Shown one piece after another: positions 33,586 through 40,868 of a stretch of 42,359 nucleotides of DNA; the stretch's first letter is position 1; every line of letters starts with the position of its first letter. Source of the stretch: Alphaproteobacteria bacterium. GTDB lineage: Bacteria; Pseudomonadota; Alphaproteobacteria; RF32; CAG-239. A program made the position numbers and the translations under genes. The notes under the pieces were generated by a model. It worked only from the letters and a program-made list of their open reading frames with translations. It had not been told where the DNA came from and did not search any database. The stretch is from positions 150,090 to 192,448 of the forward strand of contig JAFUSA010000008.1 of assembly GCA_017480745.1 (NCBI GenBank), given 5' to 3'.

Positions 33586-35013
33586 ATGCCTATTGATACA
33601 CATACAAAGATTTTAGCCACTATCGGACCTTCTACTGCTACTCGACAAATGTTAGAAAAGTTGATAAAATCGGGAGTCGATGCTTTCCGTTTTAATTTTA
33701 GTCACGGAACCCACGAAGAACATGCCGAACGCTTGCAAATTGTGCGTGAGTTGTCTGAAAAATATGCAAGGCATTTAACTGTTATTGCCGATTTGCAAGG
33801 GCCAAAACTGCGAATCGGAACTTTCAAAAACGATAAAGTTTTACTCAAAAAAGGGCAGAAATTTGTTTTGGATATGAATACCGAAGCCGGCGATGAAAGC
33901 CGTGTTTGTCTGCCTCATAAAGAAATTTTCGCCGCCGTAAAAATCGGTAATAAATTATTGCTGAATGACGGTAATATAGAATTGGAAGTGCTGAAAAATC
34001 AAAATCAGGTTATAGAAACAAAAGTCTTAGTCGGCGGTTATTTGTCTGCCCATAAAGGAGTTAATTTGCCCAATGTTAAATTACCGATTTCTGCCATTAC
34101 CGAAAAAGATAAAAAGGATTTGCAATTTGCTCTTGACTTGGGTGTGGATTGGGTTTGTCTTTCCTTTGTGCAAACACTGAAAGATGTTAAAACTGCTCGC
34201 AAGCTAATCGGTGATAAAGCATGGATTATATCTAAGTTAGAAAAACCAAGCGCCATTGATGAATTGGATTCCATAATCAAAGAATCAGACGGAATTATGG
34301 TAGCGCGCGGTGATTTGGGGGTGGAATGCCCTATTCACACAGTACCAGTGTTGCAGAAAAAAATTGTTAAAGCATGTCGCAAATACGGACGTCCGGTAAT
34401 TGTGGCAACTCAAATGCTGGAATCCATGATAAACAATCCCACTCCGACACGCGCCGAAGTTTCCGATGTGGCAACGGCCGTGTTTGACGGTGCAGATGCG
34501 GTAATGTTGTCAGCGGAAACTGCTGCCGGAAGCTACCCTGCCGAAAGTGTGGCAATGATGCACAAAATTATTGCACAAGCCGAACAAGATGAAGCTTATT
34601 ATTCTCGTATTCAAATGGATAAAGATTTAAGTGATTGTGATGATATGGCCGATGCCATTACATACGCTGCGTGTGAAATGTCTAACTTTTTGCCTAATGT
34701 AGCGGCGGTTGCCACTTTCTCCGCCACCGGTTTTACCACATTATCTATGGCCAGAGAGCGCCCGAGTCGCCCTATTTTAGCTATTACGTTGGATAAAGTC
34801 GTTGCGCGCCGTCTGGCTTTGGTTTGGGGTGTAAAACCTTATGTTAACAGCGAATTATTTAAAGATTTCAGTCGGTTGGAAGAAGCGGCTTTGTTAGGAG
34901 CTAAGCAATATAAAATCGGCAAAAAGGGCGACTATTTGGTAATAACCGCCGGATACCCAATCGGTGAACGCGGCATGACCAACCTCATCCACGCCGTGCA
35001 GATCCATAACTGA
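33586..35013 (+). CDS. pyk: Pyruvate kinase
   Basis: 475 residues, normal length. Catalytic landmarks: TKILATIGPSTA at the N-terminus, FRFNFSHG near 35, DLQGPKLRIG near 70, the active-site Lys and Glu in WIISKLEKPSAIDELDSI, ARGDLGVE near 240, and ATQMLESMINNPTPTRAEVSDVATAVFDGADAVMLSAETAAGSYP. The C-terminal allosteric domain follows. It makes ATP and pyruvate from phosphoenolpyruvate and ADP. It has AAGGAAGAAAT before the ATG. Confidence 0.97.
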   Translation: MPIDTHTKILATIGPSTATRQMLEKLIKSGVDAFRFNFSHGTHEEHAERLQIVRELSEKYARHLTVIADLQGPKLRIGTFKNDKVLLKKGQKFVLDMNTEAGDESRVCLPHKEIFAAVKIGNKLLLNDGNIELEVLKNQNQVIETKVLVGGYLSAHKGVNLPNVKLPISAITEKDKKDLQFALDLGVDWVCLSFVQTLKDVKTARKLIGDKAWIISKLEKPSAIDELDSIIKESDGIMVARGDLGVECPIHTVPVLQKKIVKACRKYGRPVIVATQMLESMINNPTPTRAEVSDVATAVFDGADAVMLSAETAAGSYPAESVAMMHKIIAQAEQDEAYYSRIQMDKDLSDCDDMADAITYAACEMSNFLPNVAAVATFSATGFTTLSMARERPSRPILAITLDKVVARRLALVWGVKPYVNSELFKDFSRLEEAALLGAKQYKIGKKGDYLVITAGYPIGERGMTNLIHAVQIHN

Positions 35014-35037
35014 TATTTGAGCAAGTATTTTAGTATC

Positions 35038-35442
35038 TTATTTGCTAACCGGAACGCCTTTTACATCTCCGGGCGCGACTTCTTTTCTGTAACTGTCGCC
35101 GAAACCTAAACTTGCATCATTTACCCCTGTATCATCTCTGGCAAACTTAATAACCAATGCCATTGCGCTGAGCACAAAGCAGCTCATCATAATATAGGCT
35201 AAATTCTTCCATGAAATTTTGTTAAATATGGCCATAAAAGAAAAAACTATTAACCCCAAACCGGCAATAGCAAAACCGACACGACGTAAACCACCACCTA
35301 TAGTATCAGCTTTTCCGGCTAATTTATCAAACACCTCACTGGCAGAACCAGCATCAGCGGCATACGCAACACCAGTTACACAAAGCGACAAAACGGCAAA
35401 AAACAACACACCGAACAAAACCGTATTAAATAAATTCTTCAT
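35038..35442 (-). CDS. VirB2/TrbC-like small membrane protein
   Basis: 134 residues with a long signal peptide (to about VAYAADAG) and two membrane helices (VGFAIAGLGLIVFSFMAIF and NLAYIMMSCFVLSAMALVIKF) separated by a short charged loop (NKISWK). This is the layout of VirB2/TrbC pilins of type IV secretion systems, although sequence identity cannot be judged by eye. No other vir or trb gene is present nearby. The last 30 residues are polar. It could instead be an unrelated two-helix membrane protein. Confidence 0.5.
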   Translation of the reverse strand: MKNLFNTVLFGVLFFAVLSLCVTGVAYAADAGSASEVFDKLAGKADTIGGGLRRVGFAIAGLGLIVFSFMAIFNKISWKNLAYIMMSCFVLSAMALVIKFARDDTGVNDASLGFGDSYRKEVAPGDVKGVPVSK

Positions 35443-35556
35443 GGCTTTCTCCTTAATCTACATTACATTATACGCAAAAATTATCCTTATGTCAAGACAG
35501 TTTAGTTTTACATTTTTATTACAAGACGCGATCAAAATATATTCAAATTTTTGAGT

Positions 35557-35594
35557 GAAAAATATGCCGTCGAAATATATACCTACGGCATATT
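35557..35594 (-). terminator. Terminator after pilin cassette E
   Basis: AATATGCCGT and ACGGCATATT pair over 10 bp and lead to TTTTTC on the minus strand. The region between it and the VirB2-like gene (35443-35556) is AT-rich with no gene. Confidence 0.75.
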
Positions 35595-35619
35595 ATAGAA
35601 ATTATAATGTATTAAATAT

Positions 35620-36285
35620 TTAATAAAATTTTATATATATCCAATTGTCATCTGAACTGCTGCAAGCTGTTGCGGCTTTATCTATGCTCATCGGCATATC
35701 GGCAGAGCAGGTTACTCGTGCGTTGGTAGTGCAAGAGTTTACATAATGGTTAAATGCTTCTTCCGGACCTGTAGCATTAACCGCTAAACTAATCGTCGAA
35801 TTACCTGAGTTAGCGCGCCAATCCATAGTAGCAATTTCAATACAAGCCTCTTGCGGAATGTTACCTCCTAACACAATAGCAAAAGCATCTTTTACTGATG
35901 ATGATGTTTTAGAGAGTTCCGCAATACCAATTTCTCCGCTAAACGCGTTTAACCACGTTGGAACTCCCTCCACTTCGCCATACATTTCGTCCGGAAACAA
36001 TTTGGCTTTTTGTTGAATTATAAAATTATTAGATCCGTCATAATTCCTCTGTGAAGCAAAAAATGTGCGAACATTCGTTATAATTTGCGTTATTTGTTCA
36101 ATAGTTTTATTTGATCTATATTTTAACATCGCCTTTGAGTATCCAGCGATTCCTCCAACCGACAAAACACCGATTATTGCCAGTACGCCTAACATCTCTA
36201 TCATACTTCTTCCGCTCTGTGTGTTTCTCGTCACCATTGAAAACATAGAATGGCAATCTATATTTTTTATTTCAAAGTTCTTCAT
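35620..36285 (-). CDS. Type IV prepilin-like protein, cassette E
   Basis: 221 residues. The leader peptide is unusual: MKNFEIKN is followed by 15 extra residues (IDCHSMFSMVTRNTQ) before SGRSMIEMLGVLAIIGV, so the predicted propeptide is about 25 residues instead of about 11. The helix and SKAMLKYRSNKTIEQIT then match the family. The ectodomain has KAKLFPDEMYG, QEACIEIATMDW and MPMSIDKAATAC, plus an extra Cys pair (NSCTTNARVTC). Ribosome site is AAAGGAAGG, different from the GGAGATA of the other cassettes. Its leader belongs to a divergent subgroup. Confidence 0.83.
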   Translation of the reverse strand: MKNFEIKNIDCHSMFSMVTRNTQSGRSMIEMLGVLAIIGVLSVGGIAGYSKAMLKYRSNKTIEQITQIITNVRTFFASQRNYDGSNNFIIQQKAKLFPDEMYGEVEGVPTWLNAFSGEIGIAELSKTSSSVKDAFAIVLGGNIPQEACIEIATMDWRANSGNSTISLAVNATGPEEAFNHYVNSCTTNARVTCSADMPMSIDKAATACSSSDDNWIYIKFY

Positions 36286-36321
36286 AGCAACCTTCCTTTC
36301 ACTTTAATTGTTATATTGACA

Positions 36322-36350
36322 CTAAAACTGCCGCCCGATGAGGGCGGCTG
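36322..36350 (-). terminator. Leader terminator of cassette E
   Basis: GCCGCCC and GGGCGGC with a 5-base loop, followed by AGTTTTAGTG on the minus strand, 37 bases before the pilin start. Confidence 0.75.
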
Positions 36351-36507
36351 GAAGCGACAAACTATCTACTTTAAATAGCGCGGTATATTGATTATGTACC
36401 CATAACTTATTCAACCGCCTTCCAACCATAACACAGTCGGAAAATTTAACGTCTTACCAGACGAAAGTAGAGAGGCTTGTCGGCCCCAGATGAAATAACC
36501 TCATCCT
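36322..36507 (-). ncRNA. Structured pilin leader RNA, copy E (divergent subgroup)
   Basis: The 5' hairpin is GATGAGGTTATTTCATC-like instead of the UUCG hairpin. P1 pairs CTACTTT (36464-36470) with AAAGTAG (36366-36372) and CGACAA with TTGTCG; P2 is CGTCT/AGACG with loop GGTA; P3 is TTCCGAC/GTTGGAA; P4 is GCGGT/ACCGC with a TTATG/CATAA tip. Every helix of copies A to C is thus kept with other bases. TTTTCC of P3 (36439-36444) can pair with GGAAGG of the ribosome site (36291-36296), counting two G-U. Confidence 0.72.
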
Positions 36508-36513
36508 AATTTC

Positions 36514-36541
36514 ATAGTATCATAAAAAAATCAAAAGTCAA
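36514..36541 (-). promoter_or_regulatory. Pilin cassette promoter, copy E
   Basis: TTGACT (36536-36541), 16-base spacer, TACTAT (36514-36519) on the minus strand. Confidence 0.7.
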
Positions 36542-36574
36542 ATACTTTTTATAAAAGAATAGATTTACAGCTAT

Positions 36575-37090
36575 TTATACATTTTTATATTTAACATCTT
36601 CAATAATAATAAAATCAGCGTTGAGTGATGAATAATCAAATTCTTCTTCAATTTCGACAGCACATTGAATAAGAAAAAACTCGCAATACCAATCTAAAAG
36701 TTCTTTATTGGCGTTTAAACCGTCGCGCCAAAATTTAAAAATTATAAAATCAGGCTCACACTCGCTGACAAGCATGGCTTCGTGACGACGGTTGCGACTG
36801 ATTATTCCGATAATCGCGTTTGGTAATGTTTTTTTAATTTGTTTAATAATTTTTTGCGGTTGAGCTTCTTTCACGGTATTTAAAATTATTCCATCGGGAT
36901 TATATTTTTGATAGAAATCCACAGCTTTTTCCCCATCAACCAAAACAAGCTTGTTGTTTTTCCGAGCTGCGACAATAAACTCTTTTGCAAAGTCCGGAGC
37001 GCAATTGTCCGGCAAAATAAAGCAACCGATTTTGTCATCAGCAACCAAGTTTGTATTTTCTTGCGTAATTTTTATTATTAGGTTTTGCAT
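36575..37090 (-). CDS. Degenerate ThiE-like (thiamine phosphate synthase fold) protein
   Basis: 171 residues from ATG 37088-37090; longer in-frame starts extend over the promoter of the divergent coiled-coil gene and are not favoured. The order IGCFILPD, KLVLVDGEKAVDFYQKYNPDGIILNT, AIIGIISRNRRHEAMLVSECEPDFIIFKFWRDG follows the beta/alpha rhythm of ThiE/TenI barrels, where the last part corresponds to the IG.S.H...EA..A...GADY..FGP block. The residues that bind phosphate and Mg in active ThiE are not evident, so it is likely not a normal synthase. The weak similarity and lack of thi neighbours keep this tentative. Confidence 0.45.
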   Translation of the reverse strand: MQNLIIKITQENTNLVADDKIGCFILPDNCAPDFAKEFIVAARKNNKLVLVDGEKAVDFYQKYNPDGIILNTVKEAQPQKIIKQIKKTLPNAIIGIISRNRRHEAMLVSECEPDFIIFKFWRDGLNANKELLDWYCEFFLIQCAVEIEEEFDYSSLNADFIIIEDVKYKNV

Positions 37091-37168
37091 TTTATAAATC
37101 TTTGTGTTAATAGTGTTATCATCAAAGTGATTATACATCAATTTTAAATAAAGGGAAGTCTTTTTATC

Positions 37169-37837
37169 ATGGATATACAAAATATGGAACAAAGTAAAAA
37201 TTCGTTGGAACGTTTAGGGCGCGCAGTTGAAGATTTGATTTTAGTTATAGAACAACAAAAAAAGACTTTTGGCGATGCCTTAGAAAACGAAAAGAGAAAA
37301 TCAGATGTGGCCGGCGCCGAAATTTCTGTTTTGCAAGCACAATTGCAAACACTGCAAGCAGAAAAAGATAACTTACAAAGCGAACTTTCCGCAATTCGTG
37401 CTGAGGCAGAGGGAAATCGTGAAGCGGCTCAAAAAATACAAAATCTTGAAACAGAGCTTCAGAATCGCAATAACAAAATCAGCGGTTTGCAAACAGAAGT
37501 GCAAAATCTTAATAATGCGCTGAACAACCGCAAAGAACAATTAGAAGAGCTAAAAACACAAAACGAAGAATTGAAACAGCAAGTTTCGGAACTCAATGCT
37601 AAAATGGCAGAAGTAGAAAAAATGTCGGTTAGCTCGGAAGTTATGGCTGAAATTCGCTCTCGTTTGGACGAAGAAGTTAAAAACAATGAAGAATTGTCGC
37701 AAAAATATCAGGCTTCAGAAGAAAAATTGCTGAATTTACAAACAACCATTGACGAAACAAGCGAAAATATTGATAGCATTGTTGCTAAATTAGAAAAGGT
37801 GTTGGAAGAAAATGGGACAAATAACAATAACGATTGA
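37169..37837 (+). CDS. Coiled-coil protein upstream of ZapA (DUF4164-like)
   Basis: 222 residues, almost entirely heptad repeats from about 30 to 215, rich in Glu, Gln, Asn and Leu, with no signal or membrane segment. The N-terminal part (NSLERLGRAVEDLILVIEQQKK) resembles the start of DUF4164 proteins, which precede zapA in many Alphaproteobacteria but are usually about 90-100 residues; this one is about twice as long. It overlaps zapA by 26 bases, implying coupled translation and a likely role at the division ring with ZapA. Confidence 0.7.
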   Translation: MDIQNMEQSKNSLERLGRAVEDLILVIEQQKKTFGDALENEKRKSDVAGAEISVLQAQLQTLQAEKDNLQSELSAIRAEAEGNREAAQKIQNLETELQNRNNKISGLQTEVQNLNNALNNRKEQLEELKTQNEELKQQVSELNAKMAEVEKMSVSSEVMAEIRSRLDEEVKNNEELSQKYQASEEKLLNLQTTIDETSENIDSIVAKLEKVLEENGTNNNND

Positions 37838-38132
37838 TAAACGTGAATATGCCGTTGCTTGTGGCGATGGTCAGGAAGCGCATATTCTTCAGCTGTCTCG
37901 CATTTTAGATGAAAAAGCAAAAATGCTTGCGAAAAGTGTGGGATTGATAAATGAAAATATGAAATTAGCGTTAGTTGGTTTGCTTTTGGCCGATGAATTG
38001 CAGGAATTAAAAGAAAAAAACGCCAATAATAATTCGCAAAACTTAAATGAATTTGACTCACATGTGGCCCAAGCTGTAGAAACACAAACTCAACGCATAC
38101 AAAATCTGATTAAAAGCATCAAAGAAGTTTGA
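37812..38132 (+). CDS. zapA: Cell division protein ZapA
   Basis: 106 residues: GQITITIDKREYAVACGDGQEAHILQLSRILDEKAKMLAK is the ZapA N-terminal globular region, followed by the helix ENMKLALVGLLLADELQELKEK and a C-terminal coiled coil. ZapA bundles FtsZ filaments at the Z ring. It is followed at once by the 6S RNA candidate, the conserved proteobacterial zapA-ssrS arrangement. Confidence 0.9.
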   Translation: MGQITITIDKREYAVACGDGQEAHILQLSRILDEKAKMLAKSVGLINENMKLALVGLLLADELQELKEKNANNNSQNLNEFDSHVAQAVETQTQRIQNLIKSIKEV

Positions 38133-38160
38133 TTTTTTTATAGTATTTACTAAAAAGCTC

Positions 38161-38189
38161 TTGCAAAACGGCAATTTTTATATTATGAT
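38161..38189 (+). promoter_or_regulatory. Promoter of the 6S RNA candidate
   Basis: TTGCAA (38161-38166) and TATGAT (38184-38189) with a 17-base spacer, 28 bases after the zapA stop. Confidence 0.65.
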
Positions 38190-38195
38190 ACATAC

Positions 38196-38363
38196 ATAAA
38201 GACAATGACTGTCTGGTGCGTAGCAACCGCATGTCTGGCGAGCCAACATTACTAATTCGGGAGCTGTCTCTGTCCAAATCGTGGTTTGGTTACATGGCGC
38301 CCACCTTAACAAAAGCGGTTCGACTTGAATGTTGAGATGAACGGTCAGACGGTCTTCTTTTTT
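38196..38363 (+). ncRNA. ssrS: 6S RNA
   Basis: The segment is closed by a perfect 9-bp helix, GACTGTCTG (38207-38215) with CAGACGGTC (38346-38354), extended by AAAGA/TCTTT and ending in a T-run, so the 3' end can act as a terminator. The middle contains the GGCGCCCACCTT block that I associate with the 3' half of alphaproteobacterial 6S RNA. Size (about 165 nt), a dedicated promoter and the position right after zapA agree. 6S RNA mimics an open promoter and sequesters sigma-70 RNA polymerase. The central bubble was not modelled in detail. Confidence 0.7.
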
Positions 38364-38466
38364 GTGTTACGTGATAAATGTTCAGGGCTAAGCCCAAAAA
38401 TTACGTGGATCATTTCAATTTGTATGATTTCTTAACTCCCTGATCGCCGTTTGGCGGTTTTTTAGT
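38364..38466 (+). ncRNA. 3' half of a pilin leader RNA fused behind 6S RNA, copy F
   Basis: Directly after the 6S T-run the sequence picks up in P4 of the pilin leader: ACGTGATAAATGTTCAGG matches copy C, followed by the GGGC/GCCC tip, TTACGTGGATCATT and the terminator. The promoter, UUCG hairpin, P1 5' strand, P2 and P3 are absent, so the leader fold cannot form. Confidence 0.65.
38445..38463 (+). terminator. Leader terminator of the decayed cassette F
   Basis: CGCC and GGCG with loop GTTT, then TTTTTTAG, nearly the same as in cassette A. Confidence 0.7.
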
Positions 38467-38497
38467 ATTTAACATTTATGATTTAGGAGATAAAATT

Positions 38498-38650
38498 ATA
38501 AGAAAATGTAATTTAGAAAATGAAACAGGACGTTCGCAAGTAGAGAGAATGCCGCTTGGTATTGATACGGCTACGGAATTATGTGATATTAGCGAGACAG
38601 TGGGAATCTTTATTCAAATTGACGGCACTAATACATATTGGGCTGAGTAA
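38498..38650 (+). pseudogene. Pilin pseudogene, core deleted and start codon lost
   Basis: A good ribosome site (TTAGGAGATAAAATT) is followed by ATA where other copies have ATG, then RKCNLENETGRS, identical to the leader peptide of the 32601 copy. The hydrophobic helix and most of the ectodomain are missing; the frame continues into the family C-terminus MPLGIDTATELC and stops at 38648-38650. The loss of start codon, helix and promoter shows decay of a cassette inserted downstream of ssrS. Confidence 0.75.
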
Positions 38651-38686
38651 TAATAATTTGTAAAATTTCAAAAATAGGGTAAATTT

Positions 38687-39253
38687 TTACAACAACTCAG
38701 AGTCATAGTCTAACACTTGACAAACTATATCATAATCAAAACCGGCGCGGATTAAGTAGCCCATATCTTTTTGCCGATATTCGCGCCGATTTTCTTGCGA
38801 GCGATAGGGGCCAATTTTTTTACGTTTGGCTAATTTGAGGGCCATAGACAGCGCATCATATTCCATGTTTGAGAGAACATCGGCAATAAGTTGTTCGTTT
38901 ATACCTTTTTCGCGCAACTTGTTTTGAATATAGCGCGCCGGCTTGCCTGCATTCAAATAATTACGCACTTTCATTTCCGCAAAACGCGAATCATCCAAAT
39001 AATGCAGTTTTTCAAATTCCATCAAAACATCTTCCACCCAAAGGTAGGCTTCCTCTTTGTTCCACTGTGGATTTTCTCGCGCATAAGCTTCTACCCTACG
39101 TTTTAACACTCCACGTAAATTATCTACGGATGATTCATATCGTTGCAAATAATATAAGCTGATATTTTTCAACCTTTGCAGCGTAATTTTTTTTTGCGGC
39201 CTACGTTTTTGTTGCGGTTTGTTAAAATATTCTTCATTATCTGCATCAAACAC
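38687..39253 (-). CDS. recX: RecX family regulatory protein
   Basis: 188 residues, all helical. The three RecX repeats are visible: LKNISLYYLQRYESSVDNLRGVLKRRV, then ECxxxL-like WVEDVLMEFEKLHYLDDSRFAEMKVRNYLNAGKPARYIQNKLREKGI, and a third ending GYLIRAGFDYDIVCQVLD. RecX binds RecA filaments and limits their activity. A basic N-terminal extension of about 25 residues (KPQQKRRPQKK) is present. recA is not in the window. Confidence 0.85.
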   Translation of the reverse strand: MFDADNEEYFNKPQQKRRPQKKITLQRLKNISLYYLQRYESSVDNLRGVLKRRVEAYARENPQWNKEEAYLWVEDVLMEFEKLHYLDDSRFAEMKVRNYLNAGKPARYIQNKLREKGINEQLIADVLSNMEYDALSMALKLAKRKKIGPYRSQENRREYRQKDMGYLIRAGFDYDIVCQVLDYDSELL

Positions 39254-39317
39254 TTGAAAATTCTCCGTTAATACACTAAGTTCAAACTAAGTTTAACATA
39301 TCAGAGGTTATTAAATA

Positions 39318-40220
39318 ATGAACGATACCTGTATTTCTTTTAATTTAGATAATAACACTTTTCGCGGACGTATTGTGCGTTTGGATGGAGTTTTGCGCGA
39401 TATTTTTACTCATAGTAAATATCCGGACAATATTGCCGTTGCGGTTGCCGAAAGCTCGGCTTTGGGTGTTATATTGGCCAGCCTGATGAAGTTTGACGGC
39501 ATTTTTACTTTGCAGATGCAAGGAAGCGGACCGCTTTCGGTGCTGGTTACTGATGTTACTTCTGCCGGCAAGGTTCGTTCATGCGCTAAATATGACGATA
39601 AAGCCATTGCCGCCGCACAGGTTTTGCGCAAAACAGAGGGACAAATTGAACCGGCTCCGCATTGGTTGGAACAAGGTAGTTTGATTTTTACCATAGATCA
39701 GGGGAAAAATACTGACCTATACCAGGGAGTTGTAGATTTACAAGGTAAAAATTTGGCCGAATGCGCTATGCGATATTTCAAAAATTCCGAACAAATTGAT
39801 ACTCACTTGCGGTTGTTTTGGCAGAAAAACGGTGATGATTGGCAGGCTGCCGGTATTTTGATTCAAAAAATGCCGACCGAAGGCGGAAAAGAAAATGCCG
39901 ATACCGCTGATGAAGTTGCCGAGTTGTGGAATGAAAATAAAATACTAACCGATAGTTTGCGGCAGGAAGAAATTTTTGACCCCGCTCTTAGTTTGGAAGA
40001 TGTTTTATTCCGTCTGTTTCACGAGCACAGCGTTAGAGTTACCAAGCAAAACGAATATCAATTCGGGTGTCGTTGCAGTCGGGAAAAATTACATGCCACA
40101 TTGAGCTCAATGAAACCGGAAGATATTAACGATATGGTGGAAAACGGCAAAATTACGGCTACTTGTAACTTTTGCGGACAAGTTTATTCTTTTGATAAAG
40201 GCGAACTACTTAAACATTAA
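39318..40220 (+). CDS. hslO: Redox-regulated chaperone Hsp33
   Basis: 300 residues. The N-terminal chaperone domain has VAESSALGVILASLMKFDGIFTLQMQGSGPLSVLVTDVTSAGKVRSCAKYD, and the C-terminal zinc centre is FGCRCSRE ... CNFCGQVYSFD, the CxC plus CxxC set that releases zinc and forms disulfides on oxidative unfolding. Full length. It is divergent from recX, 64 bases apart, so both promoters lie in that gap. Confidence 0.95.
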   Translation: MNDTCISFNLDNNTFRGRIVRLDGVLRDIFTHSKYPDNIAVAVAESSALGVILASLMKFDGIFTLQMQGSGPLSVLVTDVTSAGKVRSCAKYDDKAIAAAQVLRKTEGQIEPAPHWLEQGSLIFTIDQGKNTDLYQGVVDLQGKNLAECAMRYFKNSEQIDTHLRLFWQKNGDDWQAAGILIQKMPTEGGKENADTADEVAELWNENKILTDSLRQEEIFDPALSLEDVLFRLFHEHSVRVTKQNEYQFGCRCSREKLHATLSSMKPEDINDMVENGKITATCNFCGQVYSFDKGELLKH

Positions 40221-40258
40221 AACCGTATTAACGAGAACACTCCCTCAGGTGTGAATAC

Positions 40259-40753
40259 TTAAAACAGTGTTTGCGGCGAAGATTTTTCTTTTTCGCGCTT
40301 TCTTTGTAAGGTTCGGTATAATGCCGGACGCATATTTTTGCCTTGCCATATACCGCGTTTGTGTTCGCGTGCCACTTTTTCCGTTTTGGTATAGTTGTTA
40401 TCGCGATATGCTACCGCCCATCCGGCAGAAACAAGCGCTTCATTCAATGAAACTCCGTCCACAAAACATTCACAAAGTTCGCGTTCATAGCGATCTTTTT
40501 CCGGCAAGCATCGGCAATCGACGTATTTATCGGCAATAAAATCTTCTACATAATACATTGATTTTTTGCCGCAGGCGTAGGTTTTGCCGGCAGCGTTTTT
40601 GCATTTTTGCTTATATTCGGGCGCGTCAATACCGTTCAAACGTATACGCTTGCCGTCTATTTCAAGCGAATCTCCATCTACAACCTTTATGTTTTGTGCC
40701 GGTGCATTCAGCGCAAACAATACAAAAAACAACATAAAAAAATATTTTTTCAT
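40259..40753 (-). CDS. Secreted thermonuclease-like (SNase) protein
   Basis: 164 residues with signal peptide MKKYFFMLFFVLFALNAPAQ. The SNase fold is recognisable: IKVVDGDSLEIDGKRIRLNGIDAPEYKQKC, where Asp and Arg of the catalytic set occur (DGDS, RLNGIDAPE), then a second catalytic Glu/Arg region DRYERELCECFVDGVSLNEALVSAGWAVAY. Several Cys suggest disulfides in the periplasm. Families like this degrade DNA or RNA or act as lipoprotein-like nucleases. It converges with hslO. Confidence 0.82.
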   Translation of the reverse strand: MKKYFFMLFFVLFALNAPAQNIKVVDGDSLEIDGKRIRLNGIDAPEYKQKCKNAAGKTYACGKKSMYYVEDFIADKYVDCRCLPEKDRYERELCECFVDGVSLNEALVSAGWAVAYRDNNYTKTEKVAREHKRGIWQGKNMRPALYRTLQRKREKEKSSPQTLF

Positions 40754-40868
40754 AGTAACCTCGATTTTTTTCTTTTAACATATAAAAAATTTTTAGGCAA
40801 TATTTACTTTTCATTCATACAATCCTGTTATTGTAGCACAAGAACAATTAGTTTTCGAAGGTACCGAT

